From Acidobacteriota bacterium (GTDB lineage: Bacteria > Acidobacteriota > Terriglobia > UBA7540): DNA of 19,051 nt. Shown in pieces: positions 9,267 to 18,933 of this stretch. Every line of letters begins with the position of its first letter. Within the stretch, counting starts at the first letter, position 1. The notes beneath the pieces were generated by a model. That model was not told the DNA's origin and did no database searches. It was given only the letters and a program-made list of their open reading frames with translations. The position numbers were made by a program, and so were the translations under genes. The stretch covers positions 1 through 19,051 of the forward strand of contig JAKAWN010000085.1 in assembly GCA_021827245.1 (NCBI GenBank), written 5' to 3'.

Positions 9267-10235
9267 ATGGTGGAATTTAGCGAAAGGTACATGTGGATCG
9301 ACCCGCTAGAAGACGAGGCCGGAGGCATTCTTCTATCCGACCAAATCGAGTATTACGTGAATGCGGTCAAGTTGATCGACCCCTTCCAGCAAACTTGCCT
9401 GCGTCCAGCTTCATATGACCTCACTGTCGGGGAGGACTATTTCGTTAACGACTGCGGCAAACACCTTCAGAAGGGGGAAAAAATAACAATTTCGCCAAAC
9501 GGGCTAGTCTACATTAAAACACGGGAGTTCTTTAATCTGCCGTATTATATAGTCGCCCGTTACAGCTTGCGGGTCCAACAGGTCTATCGGGGCCTGTTGG
9601 TTGACAACGGCCTCCATGTTGACCCCGGCTATCGCGGGCCAATCACTATTCCTGTTCACAACCTTACGGACGACAAGCGGGAACTATCCTATGGAGAACC
9701 ATTCCTTAGCGTTGACTTTTCCCGGACTACGCGATTCAAGCCGACCATCCTAGACAGTATCGCGTCAGAGGACGAACTCGTGAAGGAAGGTGTACAGCTT
9801 GTCGGGACCGAAGGTTACGAGCTGAAACTTTTTTGGAAAAGTGCAGAATCCTTCAAGAAACCTAAGGGGGTCTACGACCTCTGGATAGCCGGTGAAACCC
9901 ACAAAAGCTCATTAGAAAAGATGCGCGAAGATCTCGATTCCAACACTAAAATCGCCAAGAAATTAACCCGAGCTTGGAGTAGTTTCAAGAAAGTCGGGTA
10001 TATAGCCGGACTAGCCCTGGTCATTACGCTGTTCAGTGTCCTTCTCGTCCATATTCGTTGGTCTGTCGACAAGTACACAGACGTGCTGGAAAAGGTAGAG
10101 CAAGTTGAGGCTGAAGTGGGCGTTCTTCAGGAGCGCGACTCGCAATCGGAGGCGATAGCGAAGGAAGTACATGAACTAAACTCGCGGGTGAAGGCGCTAG
10201 AAATGCAGCAAATGAAACCGCAGTCCAAGAAATAG
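9267..10235 (+). CDS. Membrane-anchored dCTP deaminase/dUTPase-fold protein, deaminase residues apparently lost
   Basis: A 322-residue protein with the trimeric dCTP deaminase/dUTPase fold in residues about 20-165, one membrane helix at about 243-263 and a heptad-rich coiled coil at about 269-312. The fold motifs are RPASYDLTVG (46-55), VARYSLRV (96-103) and VDPGYRGPITIP (118-129). Aligned by eye to E. coli Dcd, the positions of Ser111, Arg115 and Glu138 are Tyr99, Val103 and Pro129, so dCTP deamination is doubtful; the YRG after the Asp resembles dUTPase motif 3. The basic stretch before the helix suggests the nucleotide-binding domain is cytoplasmic and the coiled coil periplasmic. The ATG at 9267 is chosen because GGGAGGA ends 6 bases before it; the GTG at 9252 lies ahead of this ribosome site. 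It is the last gene of the operon, 105 bases after the PurZ-like gene. Confidence 0.78.
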   Translation: MVEFSERYMWIDPLEDEAGGILLSDQIEYYVNAVKLIDPFQQTCLRPASYDLTVGEDYFVNDCGKHLQKGEKITISPNGLVYIKTREFFNLPYYIVARYSLRVQQVYRGLLVDNGLHVDPGYRGPITIPVHNLTDDKRELSYGEPFLSVDFSRTTRFKPTILDSIASEDELVKEGVQLVGTEGYELKLFWKSAESFKKPKGVYDLWIAGETHKSSLEKMREDLDSNTKIAKKLTRAWSSFKKVGYIAGLALVITLFSVLLVHIRWSVDKYTDVLEKVEQVEAEVGVLQERDSQSEAIAKEVHELNSRVKALEMQQMKPQSKK

Positions 10236-10311
10236 GCAAAGGGCCTGGCTTGCCCCATCTAGAGATGAGATCTGCCGGCCAATTTGTGCCCTGCACCACC
10301 GTCAGTTTGAC

Positions 10312-12723
<2,412 letters not shown>

Positions 12724-12954
12724 CTATTCCTCCATGTTGCCGACCTAAGTCCGTCGTAACGTTGCACAATCGGCAGAACGATTTGTTTGCCTATTCAGCC
12801 GCTACAGTACAAAAACTCATGGCACAGTCTTTGATATCTCGATGCACATCGCCTGTTCACCAACCTCGGAACGCCGGCTAAGCGGAAACCTATTTCTGCG
12901 GTGAACGTTGGCAGCGGAGCTTGTGGAAAGCAGGAACTGGCAGCCTGACCGGCA

Positions 12955-14070
12955 CTAGACTCTCATTGGCATCACAACATAGCGATATCGGAACGCCTTG
13001 CCTTCGCTCGAACGCATTTGCCCCGCGCTCTGCTCATCCTTCAACTCCAATCGAACGTTGCCCCCATCGCCAACTACATTCAAAAAATCCAGCAGATACT
13101 CGTAGTTAAAGCCGACCTGCATTGGCTCGCCGCTGTAATGGACCTCCAGCACCTCATGCGCTTCCCCGTATTCCCCGCTCGAGCAAAACATCTCCATCTG
13201 ACCTTCGCTAAGTTTCACCCGGACGGCCTTCGACCGCTGGTCTGCCAGCAGAGCCACACGACGAATGGCTGCAGTAAGCAGATCCTTTTCGATCTCGACA
13301 ATCCGATTATTCTCCCTCGGCAGCACAGCTTCGTAATTCGGAAACTGCCCGGTCAGCATTCGTGAAATCAAAATACGATGACCCATTGAAAAATAAAGGT
13401 GGCTTTCGTCTTTCGAGAGACCGACTTGGGAATTCTCCTCGGCCTCGGCCAGCAACCGCTGCAACTCTGCCATCGCCTTCTTTGGAATCAGTATCCGTAA
13501 CTCGTTTTTAAGCCCTGCCACTTCCAAGTCATGCTCAATGAGGGCCAGCCGATGCCCATCCGTGGCCACCATGGCCACATTGTCCGGCTTAAGGATCAGT
13601 AATGCCCCGTTCAGTGTATAGCGCGATTCCTCACTGGCAATCGAGAAGATTGTTCTCTTAATCAAGGTGGAAAACGCATTCGCCGGTAGAGATACTAGTG
13701 CATCAGGAACGGAGGGCAATGTCGGATAGTTATCCTTTGCCATTCCAACCAGTTTGAAAGATGAGCGCTCGCAAGTAACCTGCATCCAGTGATTTTCGAG
13801 AAGCTTGAGCTTGACTTCTTTTTCCGGCAACGAGCGCACAATCTCAAACAGTCGCTTGGCTGGAATCGTTCCAGACCCTTCTTGTTTGATTTTAGCGGGA
13901 CATCCACAACAAATGCCAAGCTCCAGATCAGTGGCGCTGATCCGAAGGGAAGAATCGCCTGCTTCGAGGAGAAGGTTTGAAAGGATAGGAATGGTGGTTT
14001 TCCTCTCAACAACGCCTTGTGTAAGGTTCAACTCCTTGAGGAGGAGGCCCTTTTCTACTGTGAGTTCCAT
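12955..14070 (-). CDS. dnaN: DNA polymerase III beta sliding clamp
   Basis: The processivity clamp of the replicase; 371 residues is normal. The start region (MELTVEKGLLLKELNLTQGV, then KTTIPILSNLLLEA), the central YTLNGALLILKP and VATDGHRLAL, and the C-terminal RYRYVVMPMRV are standard clamp motifs; the final MPMR is the ligand-binding groove region used by clamp-binding proteins. AGGA about 10 bases before the ATG is a modest ribosome site. Its leader is the AT-rich arm of the predicted origin, so origin unwinding and dnaN transcription overlap physically. Together with dnaA and gyrB it gives the usual gene order of a bacterial origin. Confidence 0.98.
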   Translation of the reverse strand: MELTVEKGLLLKELNLTQGVVERKTTIPILSNLLLEAGDSSLRISATDLELGICCGCPAKIKQEGSGTIPAKRLFEIVRSLPEKEVKLKLLENHWMQVTCERSSFKLVGMAKDNYPTLPSVPDALVSLPANAFSTLIKRTIFSIASEESRYTLNGALLILKPDNVAMVATDGHRLALIEHDLEVAGLKNELRILIPKKAMAELQRLLAEAEENSQVGLSKDESHLYFSMGHRILISRMLTGQFPNYEAVLPRENNRIVEIEKDLLTAAIRRVALLADQRSKAVRVKLSEGQMEMFCSSGEYGEAHEVLEVHYSGEPMQVGFNYEYLLDFLNVVGDGGNVRLELKDEQSAGQMRSSEGKAFRYRYVVMPMRV

Positions 14071-14181
14071 TATTTAAATTTCCTTCTATATCAAGTTTTA
14101 GTAGTAGGGGTTGTGGACCTGTGGAAAACATCCAATCCCCTTTGTCCACGCAGACCACCGTGGCCCGACGATTGTGAATAC
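14069..14181. other. Predicted oriC with DnaA boxes, DnaA-trios and AT-rich unwinding element
   Basis: The 205-bp dnaA-dnaN gap holds an organised origin. On the plus strand, TGTGGAAAA (14120-14128; minus strand TTTTCCACA, 8 of 9 to the box consensus) overlaps by one base TGTGGACCT (14112-14120; minus strand AGGTCCACA). After a short GC-rich spacer come three DnaA-trios, TAGTAGTAG (14099-14107), then an AT-rich stretch (14069-14098) that enters the dnaN leader. More 7-of-9 boxes are TTGTCCACG (14142-14150) and TGTGAATAC (14173-14181). As I recall the Bacillus subtilis origin, its two boxes also overlap by one base and are followed by a GC spacer and trios in the same order. The order predicts unwinding toward dnaN. 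Confidence 0.75.
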
Positions 14182-14275
14182 CTTCCCTCTTTCTGTGAAT
14201 TGCTGTGCATGTTTTAATGGCGTTTCTGAATTCACAATCCTTGATATGATCGCCGTTGTTGAAAATCCTTCAAAC

Positions 14276-15598
14276 CTAGCTCAATGTGTCTCTAAGCCTG
14301 TTGAGAAGTCTGTTCAAATCTTTATCGGTTTTCCTCAAACGCTCAACTTTCTGAATTGAGTGCAGGACGGTCGTATGGTGCTTCCCGCCAAACTCTCTCC
14401 CTATTTGCGGAAGTGATGCTGGCGTCAATTCTTTTGAAAGGTACATGGCCACTTGGCGCGGATATGCAACCGCGTGGCTATTATCCTTTGCCTTCAATTG
14501 CGTCAAAGAGAGTCCGAATTCCTGACAAACAAGGCGCTGGATGTGTTCGATTGAGACGCGCCGTTCTTCCAAGTCAAGAATGTTTTTCAGGACCTGCTGC
14601 GCCATGGGCAACGAGATCTCGGCACCTGTCAGCGATGAATACGCGATCAACCGTGTCAAGGCTCCTTCCAGATCTCGGATACTCGTCTTGATCCGGGTGG
14701 CGATAAATTCCCCTACGGCTTCAGGCAATCGTATACCTTGATCCTCGCTCTTCTTGGCCAGGATAGCCCGCTTCGTTTCGGTGTCTGGAGGCTGCAGGTC
14801 CGCCGTCAGGCCCCACGCAAAGCGCGAACGCAGCCGTTCTTCGAGGCCTGAAATATCCTTGGGCGGCTGGTCGCTTGAAATCACCACCTGCTTCTGTGCC
14901 TCATAAAGCGTGTTAAACGTGTGAAAGAACTCTTCCTGTGTTCGTTCCTTGCCGGCGATAAACTGGATGTCATCCATGAGCAGAACATCGACATTCCTGT
15001 ACTTGTCACGGAAGGAAACCATCCGGTCGTATCGAAGTGAGTTGATCACGTCGTTCGTAAAAGCTTCTGACGAAACGTAAGCCAGGCGCATTTCTCTCTG
15101 GCGCTGTTTCATCAGGTGTCCCACAGCCTGCATCAGGTGAGTCTTCCCAAGCCCTACGCCGCCGTACAGGAAAAGAGGGTTATAGGCTTTTGCCGGCGTC
15201 TCTGCCACCGCCCGCGCCGCGGCGTGTGCAAACTGGTTGCACGACCCTACCACAAATGTGTCAAACGTATATCGGGCGTTTAACTGGTGATCGACCGATT
15301 CAAAATCAAGCTTGCCTTGTTGAGGTTTAGTCTCTCCGTTCCCGGAATGTTTCTTCTCCGGCAACATCTCCAGCTCATACCGGATTTCGCTGAAGCCGAG
15401 GCGAAGTTTTTCCAGCGCCTCCTGGATGCTGGCGTTGTAATGGTCCTGGATCCACTCAAGAAACTCCTGGTTCGGCACGCGAACCACTAATGTTCCAGCT
15501 TCCGTACGGCTGTAACGTGTAGGTTTAAGCCAGGTCTGGTAGCTTTGGGGATTTACTTTCGTCTTGAGGTAGTTCAAAACTTCTTGCCAGGCATTCAT
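14276..15598 (-). CDS. dnaA: Chromosomal replication initiator DnaA
   Basis: The AAA+ initiator that binds DnaA boxes and opens oriC; 440 residues is typical. Domain I covers about 1-85 (MNAWQEVLNYLKTKV, QTWLKPTRYS), a short linker follows, and domain III has Walker A GGVGLGKT (146-153) and Walker B LLMDDIQF (206-213). Sensor and arginine-finger region RLRSRFAWGL is visible. Domain IV contains AYPRQVAMYLSKEL and GREFGGKHHTTVLHSI, the DNA-binding signature. No clear Shine-Dalgarno precedes the ATG at 15598. The likely promoter is about 200 bases upstream, giving a long leader. This gene marks the right border of the origin region, and its location next to the boxes supports the oriC call. Confidence 0.98.
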   Translation of the reverse strand: MNAWQEVLNYLKTKVNPQSYQTWLKPTRYSRTEAGTLVVRVPNQEFLEWIQDHYNASIQEALEKLRLGFSEIRYELEMLPEKKHSGNGETKPQQGKLDFESVDHQLNARYTFDTFVVGSCNQFAHAAARAVAETPAKAYNPLFLYGGVGLGKTHLMQAVGHLMKQRQREMRLAYVSSEAFTNDVINSLRYDRMVSFRDKYRNVDVLLMDDIQFIAGKERTQEEFFHTFNTLYEAQKQVVISSDQPPKDISGLEERLRSRFAWGLTADLQPPDTETKRAILAKKSEDQGIRLPEAVGEFIATRIKTSIRDLEGALTRLIAYSSLTGAEISLPMAQQVLKNILDLEERRVSIEHIQRLVCQEFGLSLTQLKAKDNSHAVAYPRQVAMYLSKELTPASLPQIGREFGGKHHTTVLHSIQKVERLRKTDKDLNRLLNRLRDTLS

Positions 15599-16293
15599 AG
15601 CAGTGTCAATTGGAAAGGTGAGCCCTCGGGACGGTCAGATTGCTGGCGCGCAAGCGAATCCCTCACTCTTTTGCCTTCCGGCTTCCGAGGGTTCCGGTTG
15701 TGCGCTCATTTTCCCCGGATTCTTCCCTTGCTGTCTATGCGATAAAGCTGCCGAAGCGGGCTTCCCAGCAATGCCTTTTACGACCACCTTCAATCACTTA
15801 GTCTAGCACAAAAAGACCTGCATTTCAAAAGAGTCTTTCCTTATTGAAATGTGTAACTTACAAGACTTTTTCCCAACCCTGGACGAGCCTAAGCTCAATA
15901 GGGTCAAGACTAACTCCAGAACCTGCATTAACAACCTGTCACGAGCCTCTCCAGCTAGGCTCCAATCCGCCTCGGTGTTTGAGCCGTAGACCTCACGAGT
16001 CCACAACAGTTTCTCATGCTCCGGCTGTGGCCCAATCCCGCCCGTTCTCGACCGGTCCAGCCCTCGAACTCTCACGCTCACGAGTGGAGAGCCGGTTCAT
16101 CGGGAGTCCAAAGAACCCCCTCCGCCACGCGGCGACCTCGTCCGCATAGAGTAAACTCACGCGATTCCACCCGTAGTCTGCTGTGAGGGCAGAACATCGC
16201 TTTGCGTGACCCTGAACAATCCCACCGGTTCAACGCTATTGCCACGGTATGCGTCAAATATAAATAGGGACGCGGAAGGCAAGGTTGCAGAAG
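15599..16293. other. Intergenic region between dnaA and the ftsH remnant, no gene seen
   Basis: Nearly 700 bases without a supportable gene. It contains the dnaA promoter and leader on the left and the upstream region of ftsH on the right, where TATAAA at 16259-16264 is a possible -10 without a good -35. rpmH and rnpA, which lie beside dnaA in many bacteria, are absent: I looked for the basic rpmH pattern on the plus strand and did not find it. Open frames here have no family-like sequence, no ribosome site and overlap one another in both strands. I saw no tRNA or other structured RNA. Confidence 0.6.
15800..15828 (-). promoter_or_regulatory. Candidate dnaA promoter
   Basis: On the minus strand, TTGAAA (15823-15828) and TAGACT (15800-15805) are 17 bases apart. 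Transcription would start near 15793, leaving a leader of about 195 bases before the dnaA ATG. The -35 is one arm of an 8-bp perfect inverted repeat (CATTTCAA at 15821-15828, TTGAAATG at 15844-15851), a possible binding site. No strong DnaA box overlaps it. Confidence 0.5.
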
Positions 16294-17796
16294 ATGAGCA
16301 AGCTCCCCAAGGGAGGCGATTCAAGCATGAGCAACGGCTCGTATCCAAACCCGCAAAAGCCAGGGCAAGCGCCGCAGATGAAACCCTCGCGTTTCAACGT
16401 GGTTGGGTTAATCGTGTCTGTAATGATCTTTGGCATGCTGCTCTATCTGTTCTCTGCCGGCCTTCGCCAGCCCCAGGCCAAGCAGATTTCATACACAGAG
16501 TTCAAACAGCAGGTGGGTCAGGCAAAAGTAGAACAGATCACCATGAAGGGGAAGCATGTAAGCGGCGTTTACAAGCAGACCAAAAAGAAGTCCGCGGCTA
16601 AAAAGAATTCATCTCCCCTGGGATTCCAGACTTATCTTCCTGCGATCAACGATCCCAGCCTGATGCCTCTGCTTGAGAAGAAAGCTGTCACCATCAACGT
16701 TTCGCCTCCGACCAGCTCCATCTGGAGCGAGCTTCTGATTGGACTTCTCCCCTGGGTGTTGCCGATCGGCGTCTTTATCTACCAGGTTGCTGAAAAACGT
16801 GTAGCGGCGGCTTTATGCCGCCATACGCCGATTGAAAAGGCTGAAGTTATGGCGACCTAAAGTCGTCGCTACGGCTCAGGAACCGGGTTTTTCAGCAACC
16901 TGCTACATCACCTACAGGGTGCAACGAAAGGATGGGAGTGGCCCGCGCGGCATCTTCGGGTTCGGTAAGTCCAAGGCGAAGAAATACCACAAGGGACCAA
17001 GCGATGTGACTTTTGACGACGTGGCTGGCTTGGAAAACGCCAAGCGCGACCTATGGGAGATCATCGAATACCTGCGAAATCCCGAGCGCTGTCAGAAGAT
17101 CGGGGCCAAGCTGCCGCGCGGCATTCTGCTGATGGGCCCACCCGGGACCGCATAGTGCTTGGCAACAAACGAGATAGCTTGCTCGATGAATATGAGAAGC
17201 GGGGCGTGGCCATTCATGAATCCGGTCACGCTCTGCTGGCCTGTTTGCTGCCCAACACCGATCCCCTGGAAAGGGTCAGCATCATCCCGCGCGGGCGGTC
17301 GCTTGGCGCCACCGAACAGTTGCCGGACGAGGAGCGCTACAACCTTTCAGAATGTTATCTGAAGGACCGTATCGCCGTCATGCTGGGTGGTCGGGTCGCA
17401 GAAAGACTAATTTACGGTGAGGCAAGCAGCGGCGCTGAAAACGACCTGCAGCAGGCCACTGCCCTGGCTCGGCGCATGGTCAGCCGTTGGGGTATGAGTG
17501 GAAAACTGGGTCCCGTATCCTATCACCGCGAGCAGGAGCATGTCTTCCGTGGACGCGAGATCGCGCAGCCGCCGGATTTCAGCGAAGATACCGCCCGGCT
17601 CATCGACGAAGGAGTGCGCGCACTTGTTCGCCTTCTCGAGCAGAAAGCAGAGCAGACGCTGCGCGAGCACCGCAACGAACTCGAGACGATTGCCCATGAA
17701 TTGGTAGAGTACGAAACCTTGGAGGCGGCCGAAATCCGTCGCCTGCTCGACACCCACGGTATGCAAGTCACCGAAAAGCGCACTCAAACTGCCTGA
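16294..17796 (+). pseudogene. ftsH: ftsH remnant, broken by a MITE and a deletion of the ATPase core
   Basis: FtsH is the membrane-bound AAA+ zinc metalloprotease that degrades membrane and short-lived proteins. The N-terminal part keeps the first membrane helix (VVGLIVSVMIFGMLLYLF), the periplasmic domain and the second helix (WVLPIGVFIY). There a 120-bp element interrupts it (16783-16902). The frame resumes as RVQRKDGSGPRGIFGFG, DVTFDDVAGLENAKRDL and RGILLMGPPGT, and stops at 17153-17155. Directly after GPPGT, in another frame, the peptidase domain begins with DRIVLGNKRDSL and keeps the zinc motif HESGH (17215-17229) and GGRVAERLIYGEASSGAENDL. About 230 residues (the Walker A lysine, Walker B, second region of homology) are missing. 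The site can make neither an ATPase nor a whole protease. FtsH is usually important for growth, so another copy probably exists elsewhere in the genome; this is inference. Confidence 0.92.
16783..16902. mobile_element. 120-bp MITE-like element inside ftsH with 16-bp terminal inverted repeats
   Basis: The ends are perfect 16-bp inverted repeats: CAGGTTGCTGAAAAAC (16783-16798) and GTTTTTCAGCAACCTG (16887-16902). The 4-bp sequence CTAC flanks both ends (16779-16782 and 16903-16906), a target duplication. Inside are a hairpin, GGCGGC-TTTAT-GCCGCC (16806-16822), and an inner inverted repeat, GTAGCG (16801-16806) with CGCTAC (16867-16872). No gene fits in it. Removing the element with one CTAC (124 bp) rejoins FIY to ITYRVQRKDGSG in one frame, so the insertion is clearly identified. 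It would be moved by a transposase supplied in trans; the family is not identifiable from this copy. Confidence 0.9.
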
Positions 17797-17859
17797 TTCC
17801 TCACACCGTTGCGAATAGGCCGGGTTGAGAAACCACGGGAGGCAATGATACGGACAAGC

Positions 17860-18894
17860 TCAGCGCCCCGGCTGACTCAGCAGGCGGGCGATCTCGTCGC
17901 GCTCAGGAAGGGCGATGGGGTGAGCTTGGCCGTTTTCGATGATCGTGATTCCGTCCTTCGGCCTGCAAACTTCGCCGATGATGCGCGCGGCGATGCGATG
18001 CCGACGAAGCGCAGTGACGATGCGGGGCGCGCTCTGGCGTTCGGCGACAATCAGCAGACTCCCGGAAGCGAGCAGGCCAAGCGGATCGAAGCCGAGCACT
18101 CGCGCCAGCATCCGCGTCTCAGCCAGCACAGGAATCCTTTCCTTCCACACTCTCATGCCCACATGGCCCGAGCTTGCCAGTTCCACGAGCCCCGTCAGCA
18201 CGCCTCCTTCGGTGGGGTCGTGCATGGCGTGCACCTCTCCGTCCGCGAGCGCCACTTGCGCATCACGCACGACGCTGATGCCGGGCCTTGAGAGCAAGCG
18301 TTGCGCCCGCTTCAACTGCTTTGGTCCCATCTTTGGGCGTAACTTTTCGGCTTTCTCGCGCGCCAGGATTGCGGTCCCTTCGATCGCTGCTCCCTTGGTC
18401 AGAATCACCAGATCGCCCGGCCGCTGCCGTTCTTTGCGCACCAGCCTGTCGCGAGCAACTTCGCCCAGCATCTGCCCCACAACAATCGGACGCTCGAGGC
18501 CGACAGTGATCTCCGTGTGCCCACCGCAGAGCGTGATGCCCAGCGATCGGCAGGCCCTCAGCGTTTCGCCAAAGATCTTCTCCACCAGCGCATCGGTTGT
18601 GTGCCCTTCGGGAAATAGAAACGTTGCCAGAAACCAGCGCGGCCGCGCCCCCATCGTTGCGAGATCATTGGCGTTGATGTTGACGGCGTACCAGCCGATG
18701 CGGTCGGAAGTGAAGGTGATGGGATCAGTCTTGGCAACAAGATATTTCTCGCGTGTCTCCAGGACTGCGGCGTCCTCTCCGTAACGCGGCCCGAGAATCA
18801 CGCCTGAACCAGCAACAACGTCGCAGGATTTGAGCAGCTTTTCGAGCAGGCGCGGAGGAACTTTACCCGCCGGAAGCAATCTTGATCGCGGCAT
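17860..18894 (-). CDS. AIR synthase/HypE-family ATP-binding protein lacking the HypE C-terminal cysteine
   Basis: The fold is that of PurM, ThiL, SelD and HypE, which phosphorylate or dehydrate small substrates with ATP. Typical motifs are GPRYGEDAAVLE near the N-terminus, the substrate/ATP region NANDLATMGARPRWFL, and GGHTEIT, with a C-terminal AIRS domain containing HDPTEGGVLTGL. It is nearest in style to hydrogenase-maturation HypE and related archaeal-type proteins, but the C-terminal Cys that HypE carbamoylates is absent: the chain ends in DEIARLLSQPGR. It should not be read as a working HypE. The ATG at 18894 (344 residues) is preferred over the ATG at 18948 because a promoter-like -10 lies between the two; neither has a good ribosome site. 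It converges on the ftsH remnant. Its substrate is unknown. Confidence 0.8.
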   Translation of the reverse strand: MPRSRLLPAGKVPPRLLEKLLKSCDVVAGSGVILGPRYGEDAAVLETREKYLVAKTDPITFTSDRIGWYAVNINANDLATMGARPRWFLATFLFPEGHTTDALVEKIFGETLRACRSLGITLCGGHTEITVGLERPIVVGQMLGEVARDRLVRKERQRPGDLVILTKGAAIEGTAILAREKAEKLRPKMGPKQLKRAQRLLSRPGISVVRDAQVALADGEVHAMHDPTEGGVLTGLVELASSGHVGMRVWKERIPVLAETRMLARVLGFDPLGLLASGSLLIVAERQSAPRIVTALRRHRIAARIIGEVCRPKDGITIIENGQAHPIALPERDEIARLLSQPGR

Positions 18895-18903
18895 CGCCTG
18901 CCG

Positions 18904-18933
18904 AGTATAGCGCGCTTTCGGCTGGTAGGCCAA
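18904..18933 (-). promoter_or_regulatory. Candidate promoter of the AIR-synthase-like gene, near-leaderless
   Basis: On the minus strand, TTGGCC (18928-18933) and TATACT (18904-18909) are 18 bases apart. The ATG at 18894 begins 9 bases after the -10, so the transcript would have almost no leader. This arrangement argues for the shorter start and is consistent with the lack of a Shine-Dalgarno. Confidence 0.4.

Noticed and set aside
10236..10311. Hairpin-like GGCAA...TTGCC in the 76-bp convergent gap between the DCD-fold gene and gyrB
   Set aside because: Short stem and no T tract, so it is not a supportable intrinsic terminator.
15803..16149. Overlapping short frames on both strands in the dnaA-ftsH gap
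   Set aside because: No ribosome sites, no family-like sequence, mutual overlap, and one overlaps the dnaA promoter.
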